This document shows positions 1-9,222 of a DNA stretch of 64,000 nucleotides, one piece after another (position 1 is the first letter of the stretch; the number at the start of each line of letters is the position of its first letter). A model generated the notes under the pieces. The model searched no databases. It had not been told where the DNA came from and saw only the letters and a program-made list of their open reading frames with translations. The position numbers and the translations under genes are program-made. Source of the stretch: DASQZK01 sp963809925 (GTDB lineage: Bacteria; Bacteroidota; Bacteroidia; Bacteroidales; GCA-2748055); contig CAWELH010000005.1 of NCBI GenBank assembly GCA_963809925.1, positions 62,001 to 126,000 of the forward strand, read 5' to 3'.

Positions 1-46
1 CGCCTGCCTGCTTAATTTCATCAAAGCATGTATTGAATTATCTGCT

Positions 47-2077
47 TCATAATCCGCTGTCTTCGCGGCTCTGAAGGATCTTTTCGAGTTCATACATCTC
101 GTCACGTAATTTGGCGGCTTCAATGAAGTCAAGTTTCTGTGCTGCCTTCTCCATGGATTTGCGTGTTTTGTCGATGGTCTTACGTAGTGCATCACTATCC
201 ATATACTGAACAACCGGATCAGCGGCCAAATTTAACCCCACCGGCTCCGTGTAATAGGATTTTTTGTCCTGCCGGTCTTTCATCATTTCACGCAGCAACG
301 ACCTGCCAGATCCAATGATCTGCTTAGGTGTAATATTGTTTTCTTCATTATAATGCAGCTGCTTCTCCCGCCTGCGATTCGTCTCATCAATGGTCCTCTG
401 CATAGATCCCGTGATCTTGTCAGCGTACATGATCACCCTGCCTTTAAGATGACGTGCTGCCCTGCCGGATGTCTGAGTGAGTGAACGTTCCGACCGCAGA
501 AAGCCTTCCTTGTCGGCGTCCAGGATGGCAACAAGTGATACTTCGGGCAGATCAAGACCTTCCCTGAGGAGATTGACACCAACAAGTACATCAAAGCTAC
601 CTTTCCTAAGGCCGTCCATGATCTCAACCCGTTCGAGCGTATCGATGTCAGAATGGATATAACGTGTTTTGATATTCATCCTCACCAGGTAGGTGGTCAG
701 TTCTTCTGCCATTCTTTTCGTAAGCGTAGTAACGAGTATGCGCTCATTCAGTATAACCCGCTTGCGTATCTCCCCGATCAGATGATCGATCTGGTTCAGG
801 CTGGGCCTGACCTCAATCTCTGGATCCAGCAATCCTGTGGGTCTGATAACCTGTTCAACGAGAATGCCGCCCGACCGTTCAAGTTCGTAGTCACCTGGCG
901 TTGCAGAAACATAGATCGTCTGTGGCGTAAGCGATTCGAACTCCTCGAATTTCAGCGGACGGTTATCAATGGCAGCCGGTAGCCGGAATCCAAATTCCAC
1001 CAGTGTCTGTTTCCGTGAATGATCACCGCCATGCATCGCCCTGATCTGGGGAATGGTAACATGGCTTTCATCAATTACCATGACAAAATCCTCGGGAAAA
1101 TAGTCGATCAGACAGAACGGACGGGTTCCGGGCATTCTGCCGTCAAAATACCTCGAGTAGTTTTCAATGCCGGGGCAGTAACCAAGCTCACGTATCATCT
1201 CAAGATCATAGGTAACCCTTTCTTCGATGCGTTTGGCCTCATAAAACTTACCAATTTCTCTGAAGAAAGTCACCTGGCGCATCATGTCGTCCTGGATCTC
1301 TTCAATGGCAGTTTTTAACCTGTGTTTGGCAGTAATAAAAATGTTCGCAGGAAAAATTACGACATTGTCATGATTTTCCAGGGTGCTTCCGCTAAGTGGA
1401 TCGATGGTCTGAAGGCTGTCGATCTCGTCACCCCAGAACAAAACCCTATAGGCATAATCGGAGTACGCAAGAAAAATATCCACCGTATCTCCCCTCACCC
1501 TGAAGGTACCCTGCTTAAATTCGATTTCATTTCTGGCATACATGCTGTCAACCAGCTTTCTCAGAAAAACATTACGGCTGAGTTTGTCACCTTTTTTTAT
1601 TTCGATGGTGTGATCATGAAAATCATCCGGATTTCCTATTCCATAAAGGCAGGAAACGGACGATACAACCAGGACATCTCTCCGTCCCGAAAGCAGTGCC
1701 GATGTTGTGCTAAGCCTAAGTTTTTCTATCTCCTCATTGATGGAAAGGTCTTTCTCAATGTAGGTGTCCGAAACAGGAAGATACGCTTCGGGCTGATAGT
1801 AGTCGTAATATGAAACGAAATACTCGACCCTGCTTTCCGGAAAGAACTGCTTAAACTCACCGTAAAGCTGTGCTGCAAGCGTCTTGTTATGACTAAGTAC
1901 AAGCGTTGGTCTGTCTACTTCCTTAATCACATTGGCTATGGTAAAGGTTTTCCCGGAACCGGTCACACCAAGAAGTGTCTGGTGACTATCTCCATTGTTC
2001 AGGCCCTCTACTAGTTGACGAATTGCCTCTGGCTGATCCCCTGTCGGGACATAGTCGGATGTTATTTTGAAGCTCAT
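47..2077 (-). CDS. uvrB: UvrABC excinuclease subunit B
   Basis: UvrB is the DNA-damage verification helicase of nucleotide excision repair; it receives damaged DNA from UvrA and recruits the UvrC nuclease in the cytoplasm. The 676-residue protein has the normal family length. The Walker A motif GVTGSGKT is at residues 37-44, and the beta-hairpin that inserts between the strands (YYDYYQPEAY) is at about 90-99. A DEAD-like VIDESH box lies near 335, the helicase motifs QTSGRAARH follow, and a C-terminal UVR domain (about 635-670) is the UvrA/UvrC contact. It stands alone; the gene behind it on the same strand is unrelated in function. Identification is secure. Confidence 0.98.
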   Translation of the reverse strand: MSFKITSDYVPTGDQPEAIRQLVEGLNNGDSHQTLLGVTGSGKTFTIANVIKEVDRPTLVLSHNKTLAAQLYGEFKQFFPESRVEYFVSYYDYYQPEAYLPVSDTYIEKDLSINEEIEKLRLSTTSALLSGRRDVLVVSSVSCLYGIGNPDDFHDHTIEIKKGDKLSRNVFLRKLVDSMYARNEIEFKQGTFRVRGDTVDIFLAYSDYAYRVLFWGDEIDSLQTIDPLSGSTLENHDNVVIFPANIFITAKHRLKTAIEEIQDDMMRQVTFFREIGKFYEAKRIEERVTYDLEMIRELGYCPGIENYSRYFDGRMPGTRPFCLIDYFPEDFVMVIDESHVTIPQIRAMHGGDHSRKQTLVEFGFRLPAAIDNRPLKFEEFESLTPQTIYVSATPGDYELERSGGILVEQVIRPTGLLDPEIEVRPSLNQIDHLIGEIRKRVILNERILVTTLTKRMAEELTTYLVRMNIKTRYIHSDIDTLERVEIMDGLRKGSFDVLVGVNLLREGLDLPEVSLVAILDADKEGFLRSERSLTQTSGRAARHLKGRVIMYADKITGSMQRTIDETNRRREKQLHYNEENNITPKQIIGSGRSLLREMMKDRQDKKSYYTEPVGLNLAADPVVQYMDSDALRKTIDKTRKSMEKAAQKLDFIEAAKLRDEMYELEKILQSREDSGL

Positions 2078-2164
2078 AGAATTGATACAGGCTTATTTCA
2101 TATCTATTTTGGAATTGATGCAATCACGCCCTGAGATGATAACGGGCTCTCGGAATTTTTAGCA

Positions 2165-3190
2165 TTACTCTTCTTCCAAAACAACATACACCGGAAAATG
2201 ATCGCTCACTCCACCGTAATAATTATCACCTCCGTAAGTACGTGCCGGTATCTCAATACCGTCTTTGGTTTTATACACCATAAAATCCTCTTTAAATACT
2301 TCGCCTGAATTATAGTCACAGCTCAAGGCTCCTTTCCGATCGATGAGATTATAGCTGACCATGATCTGGTCGAGCATATTCCAATCACCCTTGAAATAAT
2401 AGGATCCGAGATTGCCGGCATTGTGCCTGTCATAGAACAGATCATACAGATCGATGAGGGAAATATTTTTTCTTTTTCCCGTGGCATGGAGAATTTCCAT
2501 GATGCTCCGGTTTGTGGGTTCGTCATTAAAATCACCCATAACAATGATCCGCGCATTGGTATCCTGGCTTAAAAGCAGATCAATCCGACGCCGAAGGGCT
2601 ACGGCGCAGTACATTCGTTTTGGTTCGGAGCCTTCCGTACCGCCATATCTTGAACTCCAGTGATTAACGAAGAGATTCAGATTGCCGCCATCGGGACCCC
2701 TGCCCCGGACATAAAGAATATCTCTGGTTGTCAGGGTTGAATCAAACGGAAATGTTACAGGGACCTTTTCATGACGGATGTATTCAAAACTTTCGGGCCT
2801 GTAAAGCAGTGCCACATCGATACCCCGCTCGTCGGGACTTTCCTCATGAACAATTTTGTATTTCCCCGAAGCCAGTAAGGGCATTTTCACCAGGTCATTC
2901 AAAACGACGGCATTTTCGATTTCCGCAAGACCAATCACATCAGGAAGACTTCCGTGACCTGCATCAGCCAAAACCCTGGAAATGTCTGTAAGTTTCTTCA
3001 TGTATTTCTCACTGTTCCATTTTTTAGCGCTTCCGGGGGTAAACTCCTCATCGTTGGTTGCCGGCGCATCAAGAGTGTCAAAAAGGTTCTCTGTATTATA
3101 GAATACTACCGTGAATTTCGTATTTCCTGACTGACTGAAGGTAAAGGCAGGTAAAACAATCAACAGAAACAGCAATGTGGAATATTTCAT
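2165..3190 (-). CDS. Secreted endonuclease/exonuclease/phosphatase-fold protein
   Basis: This 341-residue protein of the EEP (DNase I / exonuclease III) fold starts with a signal peptide of about 20 residues ending near FTFSQS, so it acts outside the cytoplasm. Fold motifs in order are NTENLFD, the metal-binding Glu in GLAEIEN, FVNHWSSR, the catalytic IVMGDFNDEP, and the C-terminal catalytic SDHFPV. These are the residues expected for a metal-dependent phosphodiesterase. The real substrate (DNA, RNA, phospholipid or other phosphodiester) cannot be read from the sequence. It lies 87 bp upstream of uvrB on the same strand, which does not specify a role. Confidence is high for the fold and low for substrate. 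Confidence 0.88.
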   Translation of the reverse strand: MKYSTLLFLLIVLPAFTFSQSGNTKFTVVFYNTENLFDTLDAPATNDEEFTPGSAKKWNSEKYMKKLTDISRVLADAGHGSLPDVIGLAEIENAVVLNDLVKMPLLASGKYKIVHEESPDERGIDVALLYRPESFEYIRHEKVPVTFPFDSTLTTRDILYVRGRGPDGGNLNLFVNHWSSRYGGTEGSEPKRMYCAVALRRRIDLLLSQDTNARIIVMGDFNDEPTNRSIMEILHATGKRKNISLIDLYDLFYDRHNAGNLGSYYFKGDWNMLDQIMVSYNLIDRKGALSCDYNSGEVFKEDFMVYKTKDGIEIPARTYGGDNYYGGVSDHFPVYVVLEEE

Positions 3191-3634
3191 GAAGAAGTAT
3201 TTTTTATTGGTATAATTTTGTCATTGCTTCTGCGCTGACAAATGAATAACGGTCTCTCTGAATGGAATATTTACAGATATTAACCCTGTCAGCAAAGAAA
3301 CACTTTGAACTCCAAACAAAACAATAGGACAGAACCGGAAACCATTTTCACGTTTTCTGCGTATCAATAAACCTGTAAATATACATTTAAGAGACAGAAA
3401 AACCGCCCCCGATGGTACATTTAAAGAAGAGGGGTATGAAGTATACCTGAACTTTGCGGTTATTCCGGTAGAGTGACCCGTATGAGTGCCCGCCGAAGTG
3501 CATTGCTTTTGTGAGGAGAGAGAAAATGGGAAAGGGGTCTCCCGAGAGATGAAGGGTTTCTCTTTTGCAATTCTGGTTTTCAACGAGGGGAGTGTGTTGG
3601 AAACTTACATTTTTTGAATTCGAAATATGAGGAT
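3191..3634. other. Intergenic region, no gene supported
   Basis: This stretch separates the divergent EEP protein and cyclase-HD genes. Open frames on the minus strand here are unconvincing in composition and have no recognisable motif. A TAATTTTG box on the plus strand at about 3210-3217 matches the Bacteroidota -7 consensus but is some 400 bp from the cyclase start and has no clear partner, so I do not call it a promoter. Confidence 0.4.
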
Positions 3635-5041
3635 ATGGCTTCAATGAACCACTCAAGTAAGAATCTACTGCAACGTTTTGCCAGGCTTGCGAAACAGAAT
3701 CAGGATCTCACTAAGGAAAATGAGAACCTGAAAAACTGTATCTCCAATCTCGAAAAAAACGTTGAATTTTTTCAGAAAAAGTATGACAAGGGTCTACCAC
3801 CGGCAACAACCGTCGCTTCTCCCACAAACGCTCATGAGAATCTGAAATTCGATATGGCTACCGTGATGTTTGCCCATATCCATGGATTCAACAAAATCAT
3901 TGATGGTATGGATTCGGTAGCTGTGATGGACGAACTTGACGAAACCCTCTTTCGCTTCGACGCAATCCTGAAAAAATACAATATTCAAAAGATAAAGACT
4001 ATTGGCGATACATATATGGCCGCCGGCGGTATCCCTGAGAAAAACATAACAAACCCCGTTCAGGTCGTTATGGCAGCAATAGAAATGCAGCGTTACATGG
4101 CCGAATTGCATGAAATTTCGGGTCGGGAATACAAAATCTGGGAATTGCGTATCGGCATTCATACAGGACCAGTAAATGCCACAGCCAGTGGTAAAAAGAA
4201 AATCAATTACGATATTAAAGGTGACACGGTCAATATGGTTTCACGGATAGAAAACTATTCCGAAAACGGGGGCATTGTTGTTTCAGTGATGTCGTATGAG
4301 CTTGTAAAAGAATTTTTCATATGTGAATATTTTGGGAAAATGCCGGTCAAATATAAAAACGACCTGGAGTTGTATTCAGTAAAATCCATCCGACCTGAAT
4401 TTACGATTAACAGCACAGGAACGGTTCCCAATGAAAAATTCGACACCAAATTCAAACTTATCCAGTTTATGGATATTCAGGAGCTCATTCTCGATAAGCT
4501 TGAGAGAGAATTGCCGGCCTTTCTTTATTATCACAATGTAAAACATACAGTGGATGTAGTGACTGAAGTAGAACTGATAGGCTGGGCAGAAGGTGTGAAC
4601 GATGAAGATATCCTGATTTTAAAAACAGCAGCACTTTTCCATGACTTGGGCCATGTTGTAAATTATGATGATCATGAACATCATGGGGGACTTCTGGCAA
4701 GAGAATTACTTCCAAAATACAAATATACCGATGATCAGATTAACAGAATTTGTGACATCATCCTGGCCACAAAACTTCCCCCCTCTCCAAAAAATCTGCT
4801 TCAGAAAATAATTTGTGATGCCGATCTTGATTATCTCGGAAGAAGCGATATGATTCCGGTTTCAAATACTCTTTTCAAGGAGCTTCAGGAACAGGAGAAA
4901 ATAAGTTGTCTCAATGAGTGGAATAAACTTCAGCTGAAATTTATCTCCGGGCACCAGTATTTTACCAGGACTGCCCGAAAGCTAAGGGAAGTCAATAAGC
5001 AAAAACAGATCGAGAGAATACGATTTCTAATCGAAGATTAG
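3635..5041 (+). CDS. Class III nucleotide cyclase domain fused to HD phosphohydrolase domain
   Basis: The 468-residue protein has three parts: an N-terminal coiled coil (about 10-50), a class III adenylate/guanylate cyclase homology domain (about 75-250), and an HD-type phosphohydrolase domain (about 290-450). The cyclase part keeps KIKTIGDTYMAAGG (second metal Asp) and KGDTVNMVSRIE (transition-state Asn and Arg). The first metal ligand, normally Asp in the F-x-D-I-x-G-F motif, is His81 (FAHIHGF). The HD part has its ligands in YHNVKHT, FHDLGH and DADLDYLG. No membrane segment is seen, so the protein is cytoplasmic. The ATG at 3635 is preferred over an in-frame TTG at 3614. Whether it makes, breaks or only senses nucleotides is open. 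Confidence 0.85.
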   Translation: MASMNHSSKNLLQRFARLAKQNQDLTKENENLKNCISNLEKNVEFFQKKYDKGLPPATTVASPTNAHENLKFDMATVMFAHIHGFNKIIDGMDSVAVMDELDETLFRFDAILKKYNIQKIKTIGDTYMAAGGIPEKNITNPVQVVMAAIEMQRYMAELHEISGREYKIWELRIGIHTGPVNATASGKKKINYDIKGDTVNMVSRIENYSENGGIVVSVMSYELVKEFFICEYFGKMPVKYKNDLELYSVKSIRPEFTINSTGTVPNEKFDTKFKLIQFMDIQELILDKLERELPAFLYYHNVKHTVDVVTEVELIGWAEGVNDEDILILKTAALFHDLGHVVNYDDHEHHGGLLARELLPKYKYTDDQINRICDIILATKLPPSPKNLLQKIICDADLDYLGRSDMIPVSNTLFKELQEQEKISCLNEWNKLQLKFISGHQYFTRTARKLREVNKQKQIERIRFLIED

Positions 5042-5371
5042 TTACACAATTTCTTTCTCCTGTAATAAATAGGACCGGAAAATTCTTTCATGGAATTATA
5101 CCCTGGAATTTCAGAAGAAAATGCGGCTGCTTCTGTTACCCTCTCTTTTCTTTACAAAATAGATTTCATTACTGGGTCCGGATGTTCCAGGTTGGTTCTG
5201 TTTCTCTGTGATTACCAGATTTATCCCCGGGGTTTCCACTTATGGAAGTTGACAGAACTCGCAATCCTGAAGAAATTTTTCAGTCTCACGGTTACATAAA
5301 AAGTCCAGGCATGGATGCAATCAGAAAGGGCTATGCAAAATCCAGTGTTGAAGGCGGGTCTTGCGAAATAT
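5042..5371. other. Intergenic region, nothing recognised
   Basis: The convergent gap between the cyclase-HD gene and the flavodoxin gene holds short open frames without motifs and no clear hairpin followed by a T-run. I see no RNA gene or repeat in it. Confidence 0.4.
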
Positions 5372-5878
5372 TCAGATTTTAGAGTTGTTGTCCTGGGCGG
5401 AACCCGCATTCAATATTTGTGCAAAACGGATGATCTCCTTATCATCTATGCAGGAAACGGTTTCATTTATACCTTTTATCTTCCTTACGATAACACGCTG
5501 AAAGAAGTTCATGCGTTCAAAATCAAATTCACCACCGAAGATGCCTGTGACCAGGGCTTTTTTTCTGACTTCTTCCGGGAAGGCATTACCCAACTGTTCA
5601 ATCGCCTTTTCACCCACCTCCATGCAACATACGAACAGACCAAGCTTTTTATGCTCCAATTCTGAAGCATTTTCTGTGCAGAAGTTTCTCACCCTCGACT
5701 GCATCATGCCGGCATGGATAGAACCTCCGATGATCACTGTATCATATTGCTTCAGCTCAATATTCCCGGACCTTCTAAGACGAAGAATATCAGGGCTCAC
5801 ATCCAGGAGCTCCTGCAACCGATGTGAACACTTTTCAGTGCAACCGTGAGTCGATTCATACACGATCAGGCTTTTCAT
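5372..5878 (-). CDS. Flavodoxin-domain protein (HemG/menaquinone-dependent protoporphyrinogen oxidase-like)
   Basis: This 168-residue flavodoxin fold begins MKSLIVYESTHGCTEKC, the phosphate-binding loop that holds FMN. It continues with YDTVIIGGSIHAGMMQSRVRNF and LGLFVCCMEVGEKA, the pattern of the flavodoxin_5 group that includes HemG. HemG itself oxidises protoporphyrinogen IX; here only a flavin-dependent redox role can be claimed. The ATG at 5878 is chosen because the flavodoxin fold starts there; the in-frame extension to 6004 has no conserved features. It is a single gene, convergent with the cyclase-HD gene. Confidence 0.75.
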   Translation of the reverse strand: MKSLIVYESTHGCTEKCSHRLQELLDVSPDILRLRRSGNIELKQYDTVIIGGSIHAGMMQSRVRNFCTENASELEHKKLGLFVCCMEVGEKAIEQLGNAFPEEVRKKALVTGIFGGEFDFERMNFFQRVIVRKIKGINETVSCIDDKEIIRFAQILNAGSAQDNNSKI

Positions 5879-6186
5879 TTCTGTTGAGTTTATAGTATTG
5901 ATAATGACGGTTTTTATACTTAAACGCACGGGATGATTGCAGCCGGATCCTGACAGCGCTGACATTGTCGAAAGCCTGTTCAGACAATACACCAACAAGG
6001 GCAATAAATGAAAAGATGGTAATAGTCATCAATCTGGTCCCGGTTCATCAGTCTATCTGTTATTAAATATATCAATAATCACGCAAACCATCCTTACTTT
6101 ATGCCGATAGTTTTCAGGGTATTTTCATTTTTAACAGTTCCGGCAATAATCTATTAAACTACTGATTTATTGATAACTACACGATT

Positions 6187-6194
6187 TAGTTTTG
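6187..6194 (+). promoter_or_regulatory. Candidate Bacteroidota -7 box
   Basis: TAGTTTTG matches the TAnnTTTG consensus about 90 bp upstream of the SDR gene at 6284. The -33 partner is poor: the nearest TTG (6170-6172) is only 14 bp away. This is a suggestion only. Confidence 0.3.
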
Positions 6195-6283
6195 TAAAAC
6201 ATAACTTTACGCATGAGAAAGCAAACAAAATGCCCTGGCAGGTGCTTATTTAAGAATGTACCATTAAAACAAATCAGAGAATA

Positions 6284-7060
6284 ATGAATTTCAACATCAC
6301 GAACCAGCGGTTTCTTGTTGGTGGGGCAACAAGTGGTTTTGGCCGGGCTATAACCGGTGCTCTCGTTGCTGAAGGTGCCAGGGTGACGGCTGTTGCCAGG
6401 AAACCGGAGGCACTTGAGGCACTTAAGAGACTGTCTCCTGATCTTATTGATATTTTCTCCGGTGATCTCACCCGGCCTGAGACCCTGGATGAACTTTTCA
6501 GAATGCCAGGCCATGACGAATTTCAGGGGGCGCTGATCAATGCCGGAGGACCTCCGGCGAAGTCATTCTTAGAAACCATGCTCAGCGACTGGGATGAAGC
6601 ATACAGGACACTTGTCAGATGGAAAGTCGATATCACCCAGAGACTTGCACACATGATGGTAAAGCAGCATTACGGCAGACTCTTATTTATTGAAAGTGTT
6701 TCAGTCAAACAACCGATTGAAAACCTGGTATTAAGCAATTCCTTGCGTATGGCGGTAGTTGGCTTTGTAAAAACATTTTCTGCTGAGATATCCCGTCAGG
6801 GTATTACGATGAACATCATGGCACCAGGATACCATGATACTCCGGCCTTATCGCGCCTGTATAAAAAGAGAAGTGAATCGGAGGGCATTACGGAGGAAGA
6901 AGCCAGGCAGGAGCTCATCAAAGCCATACCGGTCGGCATACTCGGCAGACCGGAAGATTTCGCATCGCTGGCTGTCTGGCTGTTGTCGCCGCAATCGGCT
7001 TTTATTACCGGCCAAACGATCTCCGTGGATGGTGGCAATGTAAAAGGTGTTTTCGGTTAA
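6284..7060 (+). CDS. Atypical SDR-family oxidoreductase (FabG-like)
   Basis: The 258-residue Rossmann-fold protein has the cofactor motif GGATSGFG at residues 13-20, INAGGPP, the active-site strand LLFIESVSV, and a C-terminal FITGQTISVDGG typical of FabG-like SDRs. The canonical Tyr-x3-Lys is absent: the equivalent stretch reads LVLSNSLRM, with no Tyr and Arg where Lys is expected. A known FabG-like subgroup with imperfect catalytic residues carries a similar S-N-x-x-R stretch, so this is probably a family trait and not damage. Substrate is unknown. It is convergent with the mevalonate operon and therefore separately transcribed. Confidence 0.85.
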   Translation: MNFNITNQRFLVGGATSGFGRAITGALVAEGARVTAVARKPEALEALKRLSPDLIDIFSGDLTRPETLDELFRMPGHDEFQGALINAGGPPAKSFLETMLSDWDEAYRTLVRWKVDITQRLAHMMVKQHYGRLLFIESVSVKQPIENLVLSNSLRMAVVGFVKTFSAEISRQGITMNIMAPGYHDTPALSRLYKKRSESEGITEEEARQELIKAIPVGILGRPEDFASLAVWLLSPQSAFITGQTISVDGGNVKGVFG

Positions 7061-7120
7061 GGCAATAACAGAAATCCCGGGATAGAGGAAAATAAATGTT
7101 CGGAAATCCATTTACCATGA

Positions 7121-8095
7121 TTAGGAATCCTTCGTCCTGAAACTGGAATTCTTAAACACGGGCATAATCTCGATGCCTTCAGCCCTCATGATCTCTTTTG
7201 CAGTAAGGTAATCCCTGGTAAATCCGAGCAGGAATCCACCCCCACCGGAACCGCAAAGCTTAAGATGGTAATCACCCGTCGAAAGACCCTGCTTCCACAA
7301 CGGAAGGAACTTCGCAGGGATCATTTCCCTGAAGGCTTCCAACTGCAGCGAGGACATCTTTCCAAGATTCTCAAAAAAACTGATCATATTGCCTTTTGTA
7401 ATGAGGTCGATGCTGATGTCGTTGAGCGGGATAATATGATCGATGATCATCTTTTTATAGCCGGGGTCAAGGGTTTTTTGAAGGAACATTTTGACCAGGG
7501 GTTGTGTGGTGCTGGGGTAACCTGAATTAATCAGGAAGATTGCCCCGTCGCTGTTATTTTCATGATGGGGTACAGAAACTTTCCTGATGTTGTCGTTACT
7601 GCTAAAGAGCAGTGGCTCTCCGATATAACAGTTCAGTGGGTCCATGCCGGAGCTTGTACCATGGAAATAGGATTCCATCAGGGATAGTACATATTTCAGA
7701 TTTTTCAGTGATTTCTGATCATCGTGCATGATCCGGTTCCTGCTATAGCGTTCGTATACCGCAGCTACCAGAGCGCCCGAGGAACCAACTCCAAATCCCT
7801 GTGGAATGTTCGATTCAAAGTACAATCCTTTATCAAGATCTTCCCTCAGATCTGTAAGATTGAGGGCAGCTGCATCACTTAACGACCTGTTTTTCAAAAA
7901 ATAATCAAGATATACAAATAATTCATTGTTCGATTGAAGGGCCATATCATACCTGGTGTACTTATCCTCTCCGATAAAACTCAGGTGACCATTAAAAAAG
8001 GAATAAGGTATTGTAAGGGCTTTTGAGTCAAATATTACGGTATACTCTCCAAATAGCAGGATCTTGGCACTGAAAACGGAATCTTTTTTTCTCAT
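7121..8095 (-). CDS. mvk: Mevalonate kinase (GHMP family)
   Basis: This enzyme phosphorylates mevalonate to 5-phosphomevalonate with ATP. The 324-residue GHMP kinase shows the N-terminal substrate motif KILLFGEYTV (11-20), the ATP loop PQGFGVGSSGALVAA (98 onward), the GTSSGMDP segment that supplies the catalytic Asp, and the C-terminal LCGSGGGGFLLGF motif. It is the last gene of the nine-gene minus-strand operon and overlaps the decarboxylase stop by 4 bp (ATGA), so translation is probably coupled. Its placement with HMG-CoA reductase, decarboxylase and isomerase fixes the substrate better than the sequence alone does. Confidence 0.9.
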   Translation of the reverse strand: MRKKDSVFSAKILLFGEYTVIFDSKALTIPYSFFNGHLSFIGEDKYTRYDMALQSNNELFVYLDYFLKNRSLSDAAALNLTDLREDLDKGLYFESNIPQGFGVGSSGALVAAVYERYSRNRIMHDDQKSLKNLKYVLSLMESYFHGTSSGMDPLNCYIGEPLLFSSNDNIRKVSVPHHENNSDGAIFLINSGYPSTTQPLVKMFLQKTLDPGYKKMIIDHIIPLNDISIDLITKGNMISFFENLGKMSSLQLEAFREMIPAKFLPLWKQGLSTGDYHLKLCGSGGGGFLLGFTRDYLTAKEIMRAEGIEIMPVFKNSSFRTKDS

Positions 8096-9222
8096 GGATT
8101 GATCTTATGATTTTTTACTGGTCCGGTACCGATGTGGTCCGGAATAACTGTCCCCTCCTCACAAAATTTCATCAGCTCCCGTTTAATGAATAGTTCCGTT
8201 TCGCTCCTGTTATTATCATGATAGATCAGGTGTACGTTTGGTCCTGCATCCAGGGTAAAAGCAACAAACTGTCCGGATTGTTCACGGTATCTGCGAACTT
8301 TGTTTATTATTTCCAGCGTTGCGGGCCGCATCAGGATAATTCCGGGATCCGAACTCATCATCAGCGCATGAAGGCTGAGCGCTTCCTTTTCCACAAGGGA
8401 AATAAATTCTTCCGAATCACCTCGTCTGAGGATATTTGACAGGAGTTGAAGATGTTTGTTCGCCTCGCGATATCGTGCCTGCGCATACGGGTGATCTTTC
8501 ATCAGGGCATGACCTTCTGAACTGCTTACTGCTTTCCTGCCGCTGTCGACCACCAGGATTGCATTATTGATTCCGTAAAAAAAAGGGTGAACCTCAAACG
8601 GTAGGCTCGTGGCATACTCGTCCGCTGATCCCGGGAAGATGTCAGATTTTCCCCAAATAGCATAGCCACCAATCACAGATCTCGCTGCACTTCCGGATCC
8701 CCTTCTTGCAAGCATGGAGGCTGAATGGATGAACTCATTCTCAAGCATCACTCTGCCGGTAAATACTTCCTCGATACTCATCATGCACAGCGCCAGCGCA
8801 GCCATTGAGCTTGCAGAGCTTGCAATCCCGGCTGAATGAGGAAAAGTGTTTCTGCTGTCAATGCGAATATCCAGGTGAGGTAGTGACGAAAGAATCCCGG
8901 TGACATTCGTAAAAAACATTTCGATTTTCTTCCCGAACGTATGTTGCAGGTCGCCGTCAAAGTAAAACTGCCATTCCAGGCCACTGCCTTTTCTGAAACG
9001 ATAATGAATGGTTGTCTCTGTCACACAACGTTCGAGTGCCAAGCTGAGGCTTGGATTCATTGGAAGCTGATTTGCCTTTTTGCCCCAGTATTTTACCAAT
9101 GCTATGTTTGCGGGGGCGGTCCAGGTGACATGGTCCTGGTATCCAGGGATATCCGATGGGCTATGTTGTATACCTTTTTCCCTCATGAGCTCCGGATTTC
9201 GGCCATGCAATAATGTCTTCAT
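8092..9222 (-). CDS. mvaD: Diphosphomevalonate decarboxylase
   Basis: This enzyme converts mevalonate 5-diphosphate to isopentenyl diphosphate with ATP. The 376-residue protein has the family signatures APANIALVKYWGKK (about 36-49), SAGIASSASSMAALAL, RRGSGSAARSVIGGYAIW, and the TLDAGPN motif carrying the catalytic Asp. Together these separate it from the other GHMP enzymes of the operon. The first ATG (9222) overlaps the upstream kinase by 62 bp; the ATG at 9186 would reduce this to 26 bp and leaves all conserved motifs intact, so the exact start is uncertain. The mevalonate kinase start overlaps its stop. Confidence 0.95.
   Translation of the reverse strand: MKTLLHGRNPELMREKGIQHSPSDIPGYQDHVTWTAPANIALVKYWGKKANQLPMNPSLSLALERCVTETTIHYRFRKGSGLEWQFYFDGDLQHTFGKKIEMFFTNVTGILSSLPHLDIRIDSRNTFPHSAGIASSASSMAALALCMMSIEEVFTGRVMLENEFIHSASMLARRGSGSAARSVIGGYAIWGKSDIFPGSADEYATSLPFEVHPFFYGINNAILVVDSGRKAVSSSEGHALMKDHPYAQARYREANKHLQLLSNILRRGDSEEFISLVEKEALSLHALMMSSDPGIILMRPATLEIINKVRRYREQSGQFVAFTLDAGPNVHLIYHDNNRSETELFIKRELMKFCEEGTVIPDHIGTGPVKNHKINP

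Noticed and set aside
1322..1813. Open frame of 163 codons on the plus strand
   Set aside because: It lies wholly antisense to uvrB, has no motif and follows the third-position pattern of the real gene.
3221..3583. Open frame of 120 codons on the minus strand in the gap before the cyclase-HD gene
   Set aside because: Ser/Thr/Arg-rich composition without structure or motif, and no promoter or ribosome site; probably chance.
5315..5665. Open frame of 116 codons on the plus strand
   Set aside because: Antisense to the flavodoxin gene, which has clear FMN-binding motifs.
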